Positions 25,726 to 34,867 of a stretch of 63,076 bases of DNA are shown piece by piece (position 1 is the stretch's first letter; every line of letters starts with the position of its first letter). This DNA is from a virus, in the IMG/VR virus record IMGVR_UViG_3300020421_001998, positions 1-63,076 of that record; one strand, 5' to 3'. Below the pieces are notes generated by a model. That model ran no database searches and was not told where the DNA came from. It saw nothing but the letters and a program-made list of their open reading frames with translations. Made by a program: the position numbers and the translations under genes.

Positions 25726-26212
25726 AGTAAATTTAAAAGAACACTTGATTAAAGCATACTTTGTAAATGAAGAAAGAACCATCATAGAAGTATTATATAC
25801 TTCAAATGATTTCAAAGAAACTCATAGTGCAATCATAGAATACGACACAAAACATCCTGATTGTAAGGCATTATTAGAAGTAATGAATCTAGATGACCTA
25901 CACGAGTCAACTTATCAACAGAAAAAGGATGAACGTGAAATATTTGAAGAAGAGGCCATAAAGATTGCAAAGAAGAGTGGTATGGTCTTTGATATGAATA
26001 AACTTGATACTAAATTTTATCCTACTATGGTCAAAGCTATTTTTGAAGAAACAGATAATGAAGACCATCTTTTTGCATTAAAATTAGCATTGTTTGAAGT
26101 TAATAAGATAAGAGATTCTAAAAATGAAGAGTTAAAGAAAAAGTTAAGACAATCTAAAACAAAAACAGATTGTTTGTTAAATGCTTTAACTATTGTTCAA
26201 GAAAGTAATTAG
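25715..26212 (+). CDS. Helical hypothetical protein, 165 aa
   Basis: ATG at 25715 overlaps the epimerase gene; AAGGAAATGAG precedes it. N-terminal 40 residues are beta-like (VNEERTIIEVLYTSNDFK), the rest highly charged helix with Lys/Glu repeats (QQKKDEREIFEEEAIKIAKK). I recall similar proteins of unknown role in marine T4-like phages. Its 3' end overlaps the convergent glycosyltransferase-like gene by 23 bases, marking the left end of the leftward operon. Confidence 0.6.
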   Translation: MLTEVNLKEHLIKAYFVNEERTIIEVLYTSNDFKETHSAIIEYDTKHPDCKALLEVMNLDDLHESTYQQKKDEREIFEEEAIKIAKKSGMVFDMNKLDTKFYPTMVKAIFEETDNEDHLFALKLALFEVNKIRDSKNEELKKKLRQSKTKTDCLLNALTIVQESN

Positions 26213-26759
26213 ACCACCAACCAGTCCAACCTTTTTCCATAAGGTGTTGCATTTGCCCTAGAGTTACCATACTAGCGTTTTCAGGCTTTCTATGAGGGTT
26301 GTCTTTTATAGAAGGACAAAATTTGCCAAACGTTTGATATTTTATTTCACGATAATAAAACTCATCACTACCTTTATTGTATTTTTCAAGATAAAATTTA
26401 TCGTTCTCTTTAAATTTTTTCCATATGTGAGATACATCACCTGTCCAAGATACAACAGACGAGTTTAAAGGTGTATGTGCTGGCTCTCTCCACCAACTAT
26501 CATCTAATAATGTAAAATGATGTCTTCTTAAATCAGGCAACTTATCAAAGATGACCATATCTAAATCAAAATATAAATTTTGGCCGTCTTTGTATATCTC
26601 ATACATTTGAAGTTTATTATACCAATTACCATACAAATCGGAAGACACAACAACAAACTCATCATACTTGATACCAGAATAGGTATCAATCATATGTTTC
26701 AGATTTTTGACGTGCCAATTGGTGTAGTAATCACCAAACTTACAACATATTATTCTCAT
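26190..26759 (-). CDS. Glycosyltransferase-like protein (GT-A, DxD), 189 aa
   Basis: A D65-L-D67 motif in NLYFDLDMVIFDKLP is the metal- and nucleotide-sugar-binding DxD of GT-A enzymes, preceded by the typical donor-site helix (WYNKLQMYEIY). SSVVSWTGD and a Trp-rich tail (GWTGWWSNYF) follow. At 189 aa it is short. Last gene of the 12-gene leftward operon, overlapping the nitroreductase-like gene by four bases. Donor and acceptor unknown. Confidence 0.72.
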   Translation of the reverse strand: MRIICCKFGDYYTNWHVKNLKHMIDTYSGIKYDEFVVVSSDLYGNWYNKLQMYEIYKDGQNLYFDLDMVIFDKLPDLRRHHFTLLDDSWWREPAHTPLNSSVVSWTGDVSHIWKKFKENDKFYLEKYNKGSDEFYYREIKYQTFGKFCPSIKDNPHRKPENASMVTLGQMQHLMEKGWTGWWSNYFLEQ

Positions 26760-27646
26760 TTAATTTCAGTAACCTTAATGTTTCTATTTCTAAATGAATT
26801 AATTTTAAACTCTGCTTTGTCAGGTATTATATGAGTATTACCATATGGGTCTTGTAATGATTTTCCAGCATTTTCTTTTATATCTACAATCTTTGCTTTT
26901 CTCATTTTCATACCACCTTTAATCTGACTAGGACTAATTTCTTGGTCTGTTAAACTTATTTTACTACCATTAGCTGCGCCTATCATTATTTCAGTTTCTT
27001 CGGACTCCCAACGTTCTAATTTTTCATTAGGATGACCTATACCAATACCATATGCTAATTTCTTTTTACCTGCTTTTACATCTTCAAGTATATCCAATTT
27101 CTTTTCCCAAAAATCATTGCCATCTAAATCATTCATATTTTTATTACAACCAGTTAAAAATCCCATTTTAGCGGCTGCTCTCATAACTAAAGCCATTGAC
27201 ATACCGATACTAATATAAGCATTGTGCCATCTTTCAGGATGTGTGTTTAGTTTTAATGTACCATCAGCATTAGCATTTAATTGTGATGATGGTTCTTTTG
27301 CAACATAAATTATATAAATGTTGGCATTTGCCTGTGAGTTTCTCCAGTTTGATGGTGGTTCTCTTCTATGAGTATTGCCCCAAGTATATCTTGAAAGTTC
27401 TTGTATTACTTTTCTATCAGCAGTCCAATATATGTCATAGTATCCTTCGTGTTGTTTACTAGGAGAGTTTTCAGCAATATATAAAAGTTCTTCTACCATT
27501 TCTCTATAAGTAGGATGTTTCATATCAAATTTAGTATAGTCCCAATTTCTTTGACATTTTTGTATCTTTGATAGGACTTCTCTTTCTTTGTCCCAATCAT
27601 AGAACATACCTAATATTCTTTTAGCTCTCTCTTCTCTTTCACTCAT
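26756..27646 (-). CDS. Nitroreductase-family protein, 296 aa
   Basis: The middle has the nitroreductase pattern: AENSPSKQHEGYYDIYWTAD (flavin-phosphate binding region), then HNAYISIGMSMALVMRAAAK and MGFLTGCNKN, the conserved helix and following strand of FMN-dependent oxidoreductases. The C-terminal 70 residues (KMRKAKIVDIKENAGKSLQD onward) look like an added beta domain. It is one of two such proteins in the operon (other at 29791). Possible roles are reduction or dehydrogenation of a small-molecule or sugar intermediate; substrate unknown. Confidence 0.75.
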   Translation of the reverse strand: MSEREERAKRILGMFYDWDKEREVLSKIQKCQRNWDYTKFDMKHPTYREMVEELLYIAENSPSKQHEGYYDIYWTADRKVIQELSRYTWGNTHRREPPSNWRNSQANANIYIIYVAKEPSSQLNANADGTLKLNTHPERWHNAYISIGMSMALVMRAAAKMGFLTGCNKNMNDLDGNDFWEKKLDILEDVKAGKKKLAYGIGIGHPNEKLERWESEETEIMIGAANGSKISLTDQEISPSQIKGGMKMRKAKIVDIKENAGKSLQDPYGNTHIIPDKAEFKINSFRNRNIKVTEIK

Positions 27647-28376
27647 TCCAATTATCCTTTATAAATTGTTCATTACTTTGATGTATAGTTTTGCCAGGTC
27701 CGGCAAAATTTACAACTTTAAGATATTTATGAGTATCTCCCATTATCATATAATCAGTTTTGAATTTATCACAATACATTTTTTGTATATCTAAATTTTT
27801 CTTATAATCATAATTATATAAACCTAGCCATTTACCAGGAATAGTGGTAACTTCTATATCTTTATCTAACATACATTGATATACAAAATTTTGTTCACCA
27901 TAATATTTTTTATGAACAATACCTTGATTATAATAAAATAATTGCCAGTATTCAGGATTTTCAATAAATCTATCCCATACAAATTTTAATCTACCTGATT
28001 TAAATTTATAAAAACTACCATTGATTTTTAAATTCTTATCCCACCAAGAATCATAACTAATAAGTTCATTAGAGTGTACAGGATAATTTAATAACTTTTC
28101 TACATCACCTACAATAACTTGGTCAATATCCATAATTATTATATCATCATCTGGTTCTTGATATGCAAAATTAGGACTAAAAAATTTTAACTTATGCCAA
28201 TGTTTTTTAATTGAGTTATGTTTTAGAGGTAATACTAAATCAGCCTCAACGTCTGTATCACTTAAACATATAAACTCAAAAGGTACCTTACTATTTCTTT
28301 TTAAACTTCTATATAATTTACTTACATAGTCTGGCGTATAAATGCCATCAAAATATACGGTACATATTTTAAGCAT
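27639..28376 (-). CDS. Glycosyltransferase-like protein (GT-A, DxD), 245 aa
   Basis: Begins MLKICTVYFDGIYTPDYVSK and has the donor site patterns FEFICLSDTD and KLKFFSPNF, then IIMDIDQVIVGD with D83-I-D85 as the DxD motif. YNQGIVHKKYYGEQNFVYQC resembles the acceptor-side loop of GT8-like enzymes; the end has GPGKTIHQSN with a His that could be the last metal ligand. It overlaps both neighbours by 8 bases. Probably transfers a sugar to a phage-made product or virion protein (inference). Confidence 0.78.
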   Translation of the reverse strand: MLKICTVYFDGIYTPDYVSKLYRSLKRNSKVPFEFICLSDTDVEADLVLPLKHNSIKKHWHKLKFFSPNFAYQEPDDDIIIMDIDQVIVGDVEKLLNYPVHSNELISYDSWWDKNLKINGSFYKFKSGRLKFVWDRFIENPEYWQLFYYNQGIVHKKYYGEQNFVYQCMLDKDIEVTTIPGKWLGLYNYDYKKNLDIQKMYCDKFKTDYMIMGDTHKYLKVVNFAGPGKTIHQSNEQFIKDNWNE

Positions 28377-29196
28377 TTACATTTCTCCAAACTATATCAA
28401 ATTTTTTATTAATAGTGTGTATAAATTTTGTATCTTTAGGTATAAACAACCAATTATCAAAGAAGTAATGCCATTTATCATCTAGCCATTGTACTGGTAC
28501 ATCATTTTGTTTTAATTTAACACCAAACAAAGTTTCATTATCATAACCAAAATAATCTACAATCTTTTTAGGAAAGACAGACGTATCAAACTTTAATTGT
28601 GTCATCTTAATCATATCCTGGTCAAAAGTATTAAAGTATGCTAATTTATATAAGTTTGATTTATTAATACCTATAATGCCTGTATTGATTACATCATTTT
28701 CTGTTTTCATACCCATATCTAACAACATTGCTTGAGTGTTATAATACTTTGACGTAGGACTTCTAATTGTTTGTGTCTTCTCTGTTATCTGACTCATTCT
28801 TAATACTTTGTCATTATTATTTAAGACGGCCACACCTTTTGATAAATCCCACACCTCAAAAAAGTTTTCTTTTGTATTAGGTACTACATCAAAGTCAAGA
28901 TATAATATCTCATCATACTCTGCTGAAAACTTATATAACAAGTATATTTTGTAAAAGTTTATAATATTATAAGTGGTAAGAAAAGGATATTTACTTTTCA
29001 TTTCATCATAATAGTCTTTATATTTTTCCACCATAATAAAATCAACACCAATACTATTTGCGTAATGTCTTTTACAATCAATTAATTTTTTGTAATTATC
29101 ATTCATTTGTTTTTTGGTGTTTAAGTTTGTTTCAACATTATCTACAAACTGGTCGTCTGGCACCTCAACATATAAACTAAAGATAAGCCTATTCAT
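28369..29196 (-). CDS. Glycosyltransferase-like protein (GT-A, DxD), 275 aa
   Basis: FYKIYLLYKFSAEYDEILYL is followed by DFDVVPNTKENFF, giving D101-F-D103 as the DxD motif of GT-A enzymes. NTGIIGINKSNLYKLAY and DYFGYDNETLFGVKLKQ match the second half of the fold, and FIHTINKKFD near the end supplies a possible metal-binding His. Starts at 29196 with MNRLIFSLYVEVPDD. It overlaps the methyltransferase-like gene by 8 bases. Sequence differs clearly from the other two DxD proteins here, so the three probably form different linkages. Confidence 0.75.
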   Translation of the reverse strand: MNRLIFSLYVEVPDDQFVDNVETNLNTKKQMNDNYKKLIDCKRHYANSIGVDFIMVEKYKDYYDEMKSKYPFLTTYNIINFYKIYLLYKFSAEYDEILYLDFDVVPNTKENFFEVWDLSKGVAVLNNNDKVLRMSQITEKTQTIRSPTSKYYNTQAMLLDMGMKTENDVINTGIIGINKSNLYKLAYFNTFDQDMIKMTQLKFDTSVFPKKIVDYFGYDNETLFGVKLKQNDVPVQWLDDKWHYFFDNWLFIPKDTKFIHTINKKFDIVWRNVNA

Positions 29197-29800
29197 ATTT
29201 ACCTACTAGAAGAAATCTAGTACCTCTTTCATCCATAATTTTATCTTCTACCATAACCTTTGCATTTTCAGGCAATTGATATTTAAATTCTTCAATAGAA
29301 GATACACAATTAATATGTCCTTCAATATCGTACATATTGTTAGATTGATAAGCAAAGTAAGCACCTTTTATTCTTTCAGACCAAGGATTTTTATATTCAG
29401 GTGCAGGTCCCCATTGTTTCATAGACTTCATATGTTCGCAAGAAGTATTGATAAACAAGTTTGCTGTTTTATATTGGTCTCTAAATTTATCAAATACATC
29501 ACCTGTTATAAACTCTACATTTTTATAATGGTCAAACAATCTATTCTTAGCAATGCCAATAACATCTTTATCTTTATCAATCAAAGTTATTTTATCAACA
29601 TACTTAAATGCAGGTATTAATATTGTACCATACCAGCCACCAAATATAACTATCTCACTATTTTGGTCAACTAATTGCAAGTTCTCAACGTGCTTAATTA
29701 AAACTTCTTTAGACCTATATTGATTAGGACTTACTGAATCTAATAAGTCTTTATTATGTCTGGCCTCTGCCATTATTTTTTTAAATAAAGTTAAATCCAT
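29189..29800 (-). CDS. SAM-dependent methyltransferase-like protein, 203 aa
   Basis: A Rossmann core is visible: IVIFGGWYGTILIPA (motif I, Gly-rich SAM loop), ITLIDKDKDVIGIAKNRL (motif II acidic residue), NVEFITGDVFDKF (motif III) and LFINTSCEHMKSMKQW (motif IV). The pattern IFGGWYG differs from the usual ExGxGxG, so a methyltransferase with an unusual SAM loop, or a relative with another role, are both possible. It sits between glycosyltransferase-like and nitroreductase genes, overlapping each by about 8-10 bases. Confidence 0.7.
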   Translation of the reverse strand: MDLTLFKKIMAEARHNKDLLDSVSPNQYRSKEVLIKHVENLQLVDQNSEIVIFGGWYGTILIPAFKYVDKITLIDKDKDVIGIAKNRLFDHYKNVEFITGDVFDKFRDQYKTANLFINTSCEHMKSMKQWGPAPEYKNPWSERIKGAYFAYQSNNMYDIEGHINCVSSIEEFKYQLPENAKVMVEDKIMDERGTRFLLVGKYE

Positions 29801-30516
29801 TCTACAATCTCATCTACTTCAGGTTTTATATCCATACCATCTGGTACTTCGTGTTTTTTTAACCAATGTTGGCGATATTGTTCAGCATAACCTATTGACA
29901 TAATAACGTGTACTTTTGCTAATTGATTTTCTTTATCATACCAAAGATATGGTGTATCTTTCCATTTGCCTTCATTTTTAGGAAAACAAGCCGTGTATGA
30001 TACGTCAATATTGTTTTCTATACACAAAGCAGTTAAATTACTAGCAAATAATCCTACTTCAAAACTGGTACTTTCGGCAATTTTCATAACCTCATCTATT
30101 TCGCATTGTTCAGCAAAGTGCCCTTTCTCTTTTACCATTTTTTGATAATACTCATTTGGTTTATCACACACTCTTGAGCTGAATATAATTAAGTGAGAAT
30201 TATGTCTAACGTGTTTATAACTAGGGTTTATTGTAAATTTATAATCTTCTTTCATTTTAGGATTATTTTTAGTATCGTAAGTCATACCTCTATCATCATA
30301 ATATTTGTGATTTTCTACAACCTTATCATATATAATATTTTTTTGTTCCTGTTTAAAAGGTCCTAATACACTAACTTTATAAGGCATAAAATTATTTTTT
30401 GACGGTGATATTTTCCACGCTTGTTTTAATAATTCAGCAACTAGTTTATCAGATATAGTTTCTGGTTTATATTTAATAACGTGATGTCTTTTTTCTAATG
30501 TATCGTATATACTCAT
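29791..30516 (-). CDS. Nitroreductase-family FMN oxidoreductase, 241 aa
   Basis: The N-terminus SIYDTLEKRHHVIKYKPETI and AWKISPSKNNFMPYKVSVLG are the classic start of nitroreductases (Arg and Ser-Pro-Ser loop binding FMN phosphate). ESTSFEVGLFASNLTALCIE and KVHVIMSIGYAEQYRQHW complete the pattern. Length (241 aa) is normal for the family. It overlaps the carbamoyltransferase gene by 4 bases. In secondary-metabolite clusters such enzymes oxidise or reduce ring systems; the substrate here is unknown. Confidence 0.82.
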   Translation of the reverse strand: MSIYDTLEKRHHVIKYKPETISDKLVAELLKQAWKISPSKNNFMPYKVSVLGPFKQEQKNIIYDKVVENHKYYDDRGMTYDTKNNPKMKEDYKFTINPSYKHVRHNSHLIIFSSRVCDKPNEYYQKMVKEKGHFAEQCEIDEVMKIAESTSFEVGLFASNLTALCIENNIDVSYTACFPKNEGKWKDTPYLWYDKENQLAKVHVIMSIGYAEQYRQHWLKKHEVPDGMDIKPEVDEIVEWI

Positions 30517-32003
30517 TTTTTTACCACTTTATCATTTATAACTAAAATATCTAATGCAGTTTTTCTAAAAGTTCTTATAGCCTGTTGTGGTGTTTCTACA
30601 ATAGGTTCTTGACAATTAAAACTAGTATTCAATAACATTGGTATACCTGTTATTTTATAAAACTCATTTATAATATTGTAAAACTTTTCATTAAACTCTT
30701 TGTTGACCGTTTGTATTCTTGCAGTACCATCAACGTGAGTTATGCCTGGTACTTTATCTGACTTAACTTTACATATACGAGACATAAAAGGACTAGGTTG
30801 ATTTGTGTCAAAATATTCTTTATAGTGTTCTTCTAATACAGCTGGTGCAAAAGGTCTAAAGTCTTCTCTGTTTTTAATTGTTGCATTAATAATATTTTTA
30901 ATATCAGGATTACGTGGGTCAGCCAATATACTTCTATTACCTAATGCACGATTACCACTTTCTGAACGACCTTGATACCAACCAACTATCTTGCCATCAG
31001 CAATAGATTGTGCTATATCTTTATAATTAACATCTTCTCCGTATGTGTGTGGGTATGCGTGACCACTAAAAGTTTCTGATTTGTGTTTGTAATTATTAAC
31101 ATTTACATTAGCGTGTTGATAAACACCTATTGCTTGGCCTTCATCACCTACAGCAGGTGGTACATATACATTTTTATAATGTTTAGTAAACTCTTCATTC
31201 ATATATCCGTTGTATGCAACACCACCAGCAATACATAAATTATCGCAAGTCTTTAATGGATAGATATGTTCTTTTATTTTATCTAAAGTAAATTTTTGTA
31301 AAGTAAATGCTAATGCTTCTTTACCAAATTTATCAATATTAATCATATTGTGTATATCATAATTTTTTTCTTTTATTTCACCTGATACAATTGTTTCAAA
31401 TACATCATAGTAATATTGATTGTAATTGCCATAACCAACAAGACCCATAAGTTTACTTGCACCTAGTGACCCGAATCCTGTAAGTTTAGACATTTGATTC
31501 CATAACCAACCAATCGGTAATTCTTTTGATAAGTCTTTTATATTTTCATCTTTATCAACAAAGATACATCTAAACTTAGCACCAATACCGTCAATGGCAA
31601 GTATATCTGATTTATCAAAACCAGAGTTTATAAGTGCGTAAGTGGCGTGAGATTGGTGGTGGTCACAATAATAAACATCATCTTTTAATACAAAGTCAAA
31701 TAATTTTTTAGGTACAAAGTCTAATACTTCTTTATCAATAAGTTCTTTACACATTCTAATACCACCCATAGTATAAGAAAATGCTAGTATGCCTGATTCT
31801 GGCTTATGAAAATAATCTTTAACAAACTCATTGTTTAATTTGTAATCATTTGTATTTAAAATATCTGATTGATGAGCATATGCGTCAGCGTGATATGGTA
31901 AATTATGTTTAAATCTAGTATATCTTTCCATTTGTCTATGTATTTTTCCGTCATAAACATTTTGGTCGTGTAAATTTAAAGCAACAGCGTATATATTATG
32001 CAT
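30513..32003 (-). CDS. Carbamoyltransferase, NodU/CmcH/TobZ family, 496 aa
   Basis: Transfers a carbamoyl group from carbamoyl phosphate through carbamoyl-AMP to a hydroxyl. Visible motifs: CDHHQSHATYALINSGF (metal-binding HxxxH of the Kae1-like half), CIAGGVAYNG, and in the C-terminal YrdC-like half GRSESGNRALGNRSILADPR, NREDFRPFAPAVLEEHY and GIPMLLNTSFNCQEPIVETP. At 496 aa it is a little shorter than typical (550-600). The N-terminal first motif is degenerate. Known members act on Nod factors, cephem and aminoglycoside antibiotics, and some phage members act on hydroxymethylated bases. Here, among sugar enzymes, carbamoylation of a sugar hydroxyl is favoured (inference). Confidence 0.92.
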   Translation of the reverse strand: MHNIYAVALNLHDQNVYDGKIHRQMERYTRFKHNLPYHADAYAHQSDILNTNDYKLNNEFVKDYFHKPESGILAFSYTMGGIRMCKELIDKEVLDFVPKKLFDFVLKDDVYYCDHHQSHATYALINSGFDKSDILAIDGIGAKFRCIFVDKDENIKDLSKELPIGWLWNQMSKLTGFGSLGASKLMGLVGYGNYNQYYYDVFETIVSGEIKEKNYDIHNMINIDKFGKEALAFTLQKFTLDKIKEHIYPLKTCDNLCIAGGVAYNGYMNEEFTKHYKNVYVPPAVGDEGQAIGVYQHANVNVNNYKHKSETFSGHAYPHTYGEDVNYKDIAQSIADGKIVGWYQGRSESGNRALGNRSILADPRNPDIKNIINATIKNREDFRPFAPAVLEEHYKEYFDTNQPSPFMSRICKVKSDKVPGITHVDGTARIQTVNKEFNEKFYNIINEFYKITGIPMLLNTSFNCQEPIVETPQQAIRTFRKTALDILVINDKVVKK

Positions 32004-32820
32004 TTAAAACCCTCGCATATTTTCTAAAAGGAAAATGTCCTTTTGGTGATACCCATTCAGTACAAGTTTTACAATAGTTTTCATATTTAAATAATTGCCA
32101 GTTCATCATCTTATCTATATTCTCTTGCGTTAAGTCAAACGTTTTAGATAGTTCTTTGTTATTTGCAAACTTCTTACTACAATGTACAATATGTTTCTTT
32201 TCAAAATCTATCACAGGCACCTGTGGAAAAGCTGCACACATTTTTCTATCTATCTCTTCAGCCTGTATAACGTCTGTAAATTCTGGTGACCTGCCGTTAA
32301 ATGCTTTCCACATTGTATTTTTATGATTCAATTTTTCTAATACTTCAGGATACTTATCTTTGTATTTAAAGTAATTTGGTGTTCTAACAACTACATTAAA
32401 ATTATTGTTATCATTTTCTGGTATGTAATCAAAGTTGCCTAGTTTTTTAACTTCATCATCATACCAATCTAATATGTTATGTTCAACATACAATATATCT
32501 TTGTCTTCTAAAATATGAGGGTATCTTTTACGTATAAAAGAATTAGATAATACTGAACATACAAAGTTTGGATACTTCTTAATTTCAGTAATAACTTCAT
32601 CTAAATTTTTAATTAGGCCTGGCTCACCACCTAGTAGATTAATTCTTACCTTATAATCTTTTAGGAAATCTAATGTTTGTTTTAAGAATTGCATATCAAC
32701 GGTAAGATTACGCATTTCTAAAGTATAACTTGTACAATAATGGCAATTCTTATTACACGACATTGATAGAAAGAAATCAATTGCTCTATAATTATCTTGT
32801 ATCTCTTTAAATGTTTTCAT
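31996..32820 (-). CDS. Radical SAM enzyme, 274 aa
   Basis: The 4Fe-4S motif CxxxCxxC is C22-NKN-C26-HY-C29 in LSMSCNKNCHYCTS. RINLLGGEPGLIKNLDEV is the GGE motif contacting SAM, and extra Cys near the end (VHCSKKF, YCKTCTEW) could bind an auxiliary cluster as in SPASM/twitch proteins. Substrate unknown; such proteins act on peptides, sugars or cofactors. It overlaps the carbamoyltransferase gene by 8 bases. The IscA-like carrier at 3195 could help mature it (inference). Confidence 0.88.
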   Translation of the reverse strand: MKTFKEIQDNYRAIDFFLSMSCNKNCHYCTSYTLEMRNLTVDMQFLKQTLDFLKDYKVRINLLGGEPGLIKNLDEVITEIKKYPNFVCSVLSNSFIRKRYPHILEDKDILYVEHNILDWYDDEVKKLGNFDYIPENDNNNFNVVVRTPNYFKYKDKYPEVLEKLNHKNTMWKAFNGRSPEFTDVIQAEEIDRKMCAAFPQVPVIDFEKKHIVHCSKKFANNKELSKTFDLTQENIDKMMNWQLFKYENYCKTCTEWVSPKGHFPFRKYARVLNA

Positions 32821-33115
32821 AGTTTATCATATCAAAAAAGAATTTGTTAAATGCTATCTTTAACTTATCTTTTGGCTTATCGTTTAACATAACAGACATA
32901 TCAACCCATTCAGGCATTTGATAAGTCTTCTCAATTAAATAGTGGTAAATATCTTCAACATCTTTATTAACTAAGCTTTCGTCAAACATATTATCACCTA
33001 AAACTTCATTCATAATCTTACATAATTCAATAGGACATTTTTTAGTTATATCAGACATATTGCCTTGTTTATCAACATAACTAAATTGAGTAAGTGATTT
33101 ATTGTGTTCTATCAT
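32807..33115 (-). CDS. Hypothetical protein, 102 aa
   Basis: A small, mostly helical soluble protein (start MIEHNKSLTQFSYVDKQG; helices in CPIELCKIMNEVLGDNMF and DIYHYLIEKTYQMPEW). It overlaps the aminotransferase gene by 4 bases and the radical SAM gene by 14, so it is a real operon member. Its place directly before a radical SAM enzyme would fit a partner or carrier protein, but no carrier Ser motif or peptide-recognition motif is evident. Not recognised. Confidence 0.55.
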   Translation of the reverse strand: MIEHNKSLTQFSYVDKQGNMSDITKKCPIELCKIMNEVLGDNMFDESLVNKDVEDIYHYLIEKTYQMPEWVDMSVMLNDKPKDKLKIAFNKFFFDMINYENI

Positions 33116-34152
33116 ATTAATAGTAAGATAGTATTAATTACTTTATCTTGTTCCTCTTTTTTCATAAACGGATGTAAAGGTAGAGTAAGTATTGTATCAC
33201 ATACAATCTGACTTATAAAACTTGTATCTTTTTTGTGTTCTATATTTTCATACATCTTATTTGCAGAGATAGGTTTATCATAATGTATTTGACCAACCTT
33301 AGCTTTCACTCTATCTCTTACTTCTTTGTTTTGAAATCTAACTACATATTTGTGATAGTTATGATTTAATTCTGGTGGATTAGGTTGAACGGTCACATAT
33401 TCTTGTAATTGCTCATCATAGTATTTGGCCAATTCTTGTCTTTTACTAATATAGTATTTTAATTTATTTAATCTAAAATTAATTACTTCAGCATTAAACA
33501 ATAACATTTTAGAATTATATCCTAATTGTTTGCCTTCACCGTGTTTTCTTAATCTCTTAAATATATCAGTATCGCCATCTGTTAAGATAGCTCCACCACC
33601 AGCGATACCTGATACAACCTTATTTGCATTAAAACTTAATGTAGATAAATCGCCTATTGTTCCAGCCTTAATACTATTATAACTGGAACCTAGAGATTGG
33701 CAAGCGTCTTCAATAAAATGTATATTTTTTGCTTGACAAAATTCTTGAATCTTGCTAGTATCTGACATATTGCCAAATAGGTGTGGATATATGATTGCTT
33801 TTGTTTTGTCTGTACACATATCTTCAATACTTTCTATTGACATATGATAAGATAGTATATTAATATCACAGAATATAGGTGTAGCGCCGGTCATTGATAT
33901 AACACTTGCAGTTGATATCCAAGAGAAGTTAGTTGTTAATACTTCATCACCTTTACCAATACCTAAACTTAATAGTGAAAAGAATAAAGCGTCTGTACCA
34001 CTATTACAAACAACAGCCTTTCTACCAAACATATTAGATAAGTTATTTTCAAGAAACTCTATATTAGACTCTTGATTTTTTCTCATAGACTTATCAAATA
34101 GTTCTTGATATTCTTTTGTAAAGATTTCGTATTCTTTATCCCAACCGTGCAT
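33112..34152 (-). CDS. DegT/DnrJ/EryC1/StrS-type PLP aminotransferase, 346 aa
   Basis: Fold type I PLP enzyme that aminates keto-sugars. Visible: VVCNSGTDALFFSLLSLGIG (cofactor-phosphate loop), IHFIEDACQSLGSSYN with D149 and Q152 contacting PLP, and STLSFNANKVVSGIAGGGAI with K178 as the Schiff-base lysine. Length (346 aa) is near the family norm of about 370. It implies that an amino sugar is made by the island, in line with the epimerase at 24994 and the glycosyltransferases. It overlaps the SGNH gene by 17 bases. Confidence 0.92.
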   Translation of the reverse strand: MHGWDKEYEIFTKEYQELFDKSMRKNQESNIEFLENNLSNMFGRKAVVCNSGTDALFFSLLSLGIGKGDEVLTTNFSWISTASVISMTGATPIFCDINILSYHMSIESIEDMCTDKTKAIIYPHLFGNMSDTSKIQEFCQAKNIHFIEDACQSLGSSYNSIKAGTIGDLSTLSFNANKVVSGIAGGGAILTDGDTDIFKRLRKHGEGKQLGYNSKMLLFNAEVINFRLNKLKYYISKRQELAKYYDEQLQEYVTVQPNPPELNHNYHKYVVRFQNKEVRDRVKAKVGQIHYDKPISANKMYENIEHKKDTSFISQIVCDTILTLPLHPFMKKEEQDKVINTILLLI

Positions 34153-34867
34153 ATATAAACTCCGCTATTTTTTCTTGACCTAATTTATTTGGATGACTAT
34201 CAATATTTGAAATTATTGTATCATCTTCTATTCTAATTAATTCTTTTTGAATACTATAACCACCCATTTCTTTAGATATAGGCCAACCTATAAATTTTTT
34301 TGTATTAATTACACTTTCATAACTATCAATTATTTTTATAATTTTTTTATTATCTTTTTTTTCGTCACCTGGATATGTGTGTCTAAAACCTTGTAAATAA
34401 CCTGGTTCTAATTCTCTAGGTCTTAATCCTGATAACCAATCTTGATACGGCGCTAACATTTGCATATGTAAATAATTTAAATTATATTTCTCACACAATA
34501 TTTGAAAACTAACATAATTGTCTAATGTTTTTTTCATCCAACTAAAAACATCACCATTAGGGTCTATTCTAGCATTTGTCCAACGACCTAAATTGCCTTC
34601 TTGATAATCTTTTCTATTACATTGTGTCCAGGCAGGTATAACCAACCCTATATTAGAGGTATCGTTTCTAGTAATGTAATATAAAAGTGAGCGATAGATA
34701 TATTCATTACCAGCACCAGATTTGCCAAGATTGACACAATCCATATTTAATTTTTTTGCTAGTAATTCTGGCCATTTAGGCCAAGAACAATCCATATCAG
34801 GATGTAATTCACTATAAAAATCTTTTTCTGTATTACTACAACCACTTACTAATAATATCTTTTTCAT
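34136..34867 (-). CDS. SGNH/GDSL-like hydrolase or acyl-transferase, 243 aa
   Basis: Block I is LLVSGCSNTEKDF with S11 as nucleophile, block II NLGKSGAGNEYIYRS supplies the Gly and Asn, and the C-terminal DSHPNKLGQEK gives the Asp/His pair (D223, H225). This is the catalytic set of SGNH enzymes, which remove or transfer acyl groups, often on carbohydrates. No signal peptide, so it acts in the cytoplasm. A role in acylating or deacylating the island's sugar product is plausible. Stop and start share a base with the upstream gene. Confidence 0.78.
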   Translation of the reverse strand: MKKILLVSGCSNTEKDFYSELHPDMDCSWPKWPELLAKKLNMDCVNLGKSGAGNEYIYRSLLYYITRNDTSNIGLVIPAWTQCNRKDYQEGNLGRWTNARIDPNGDVFSWMKKTLDNYVSFQILCEKYNLNYLHMQMLAPYQDWLSGLRPRELEPGYLQGFRHTYPGDEKKDNKKIIKIIDSYESVINTKKFIGWPISKEMGGYSIQKELIRIEDDTIISNIDSHPNKLGQEKIAEFIYARLG

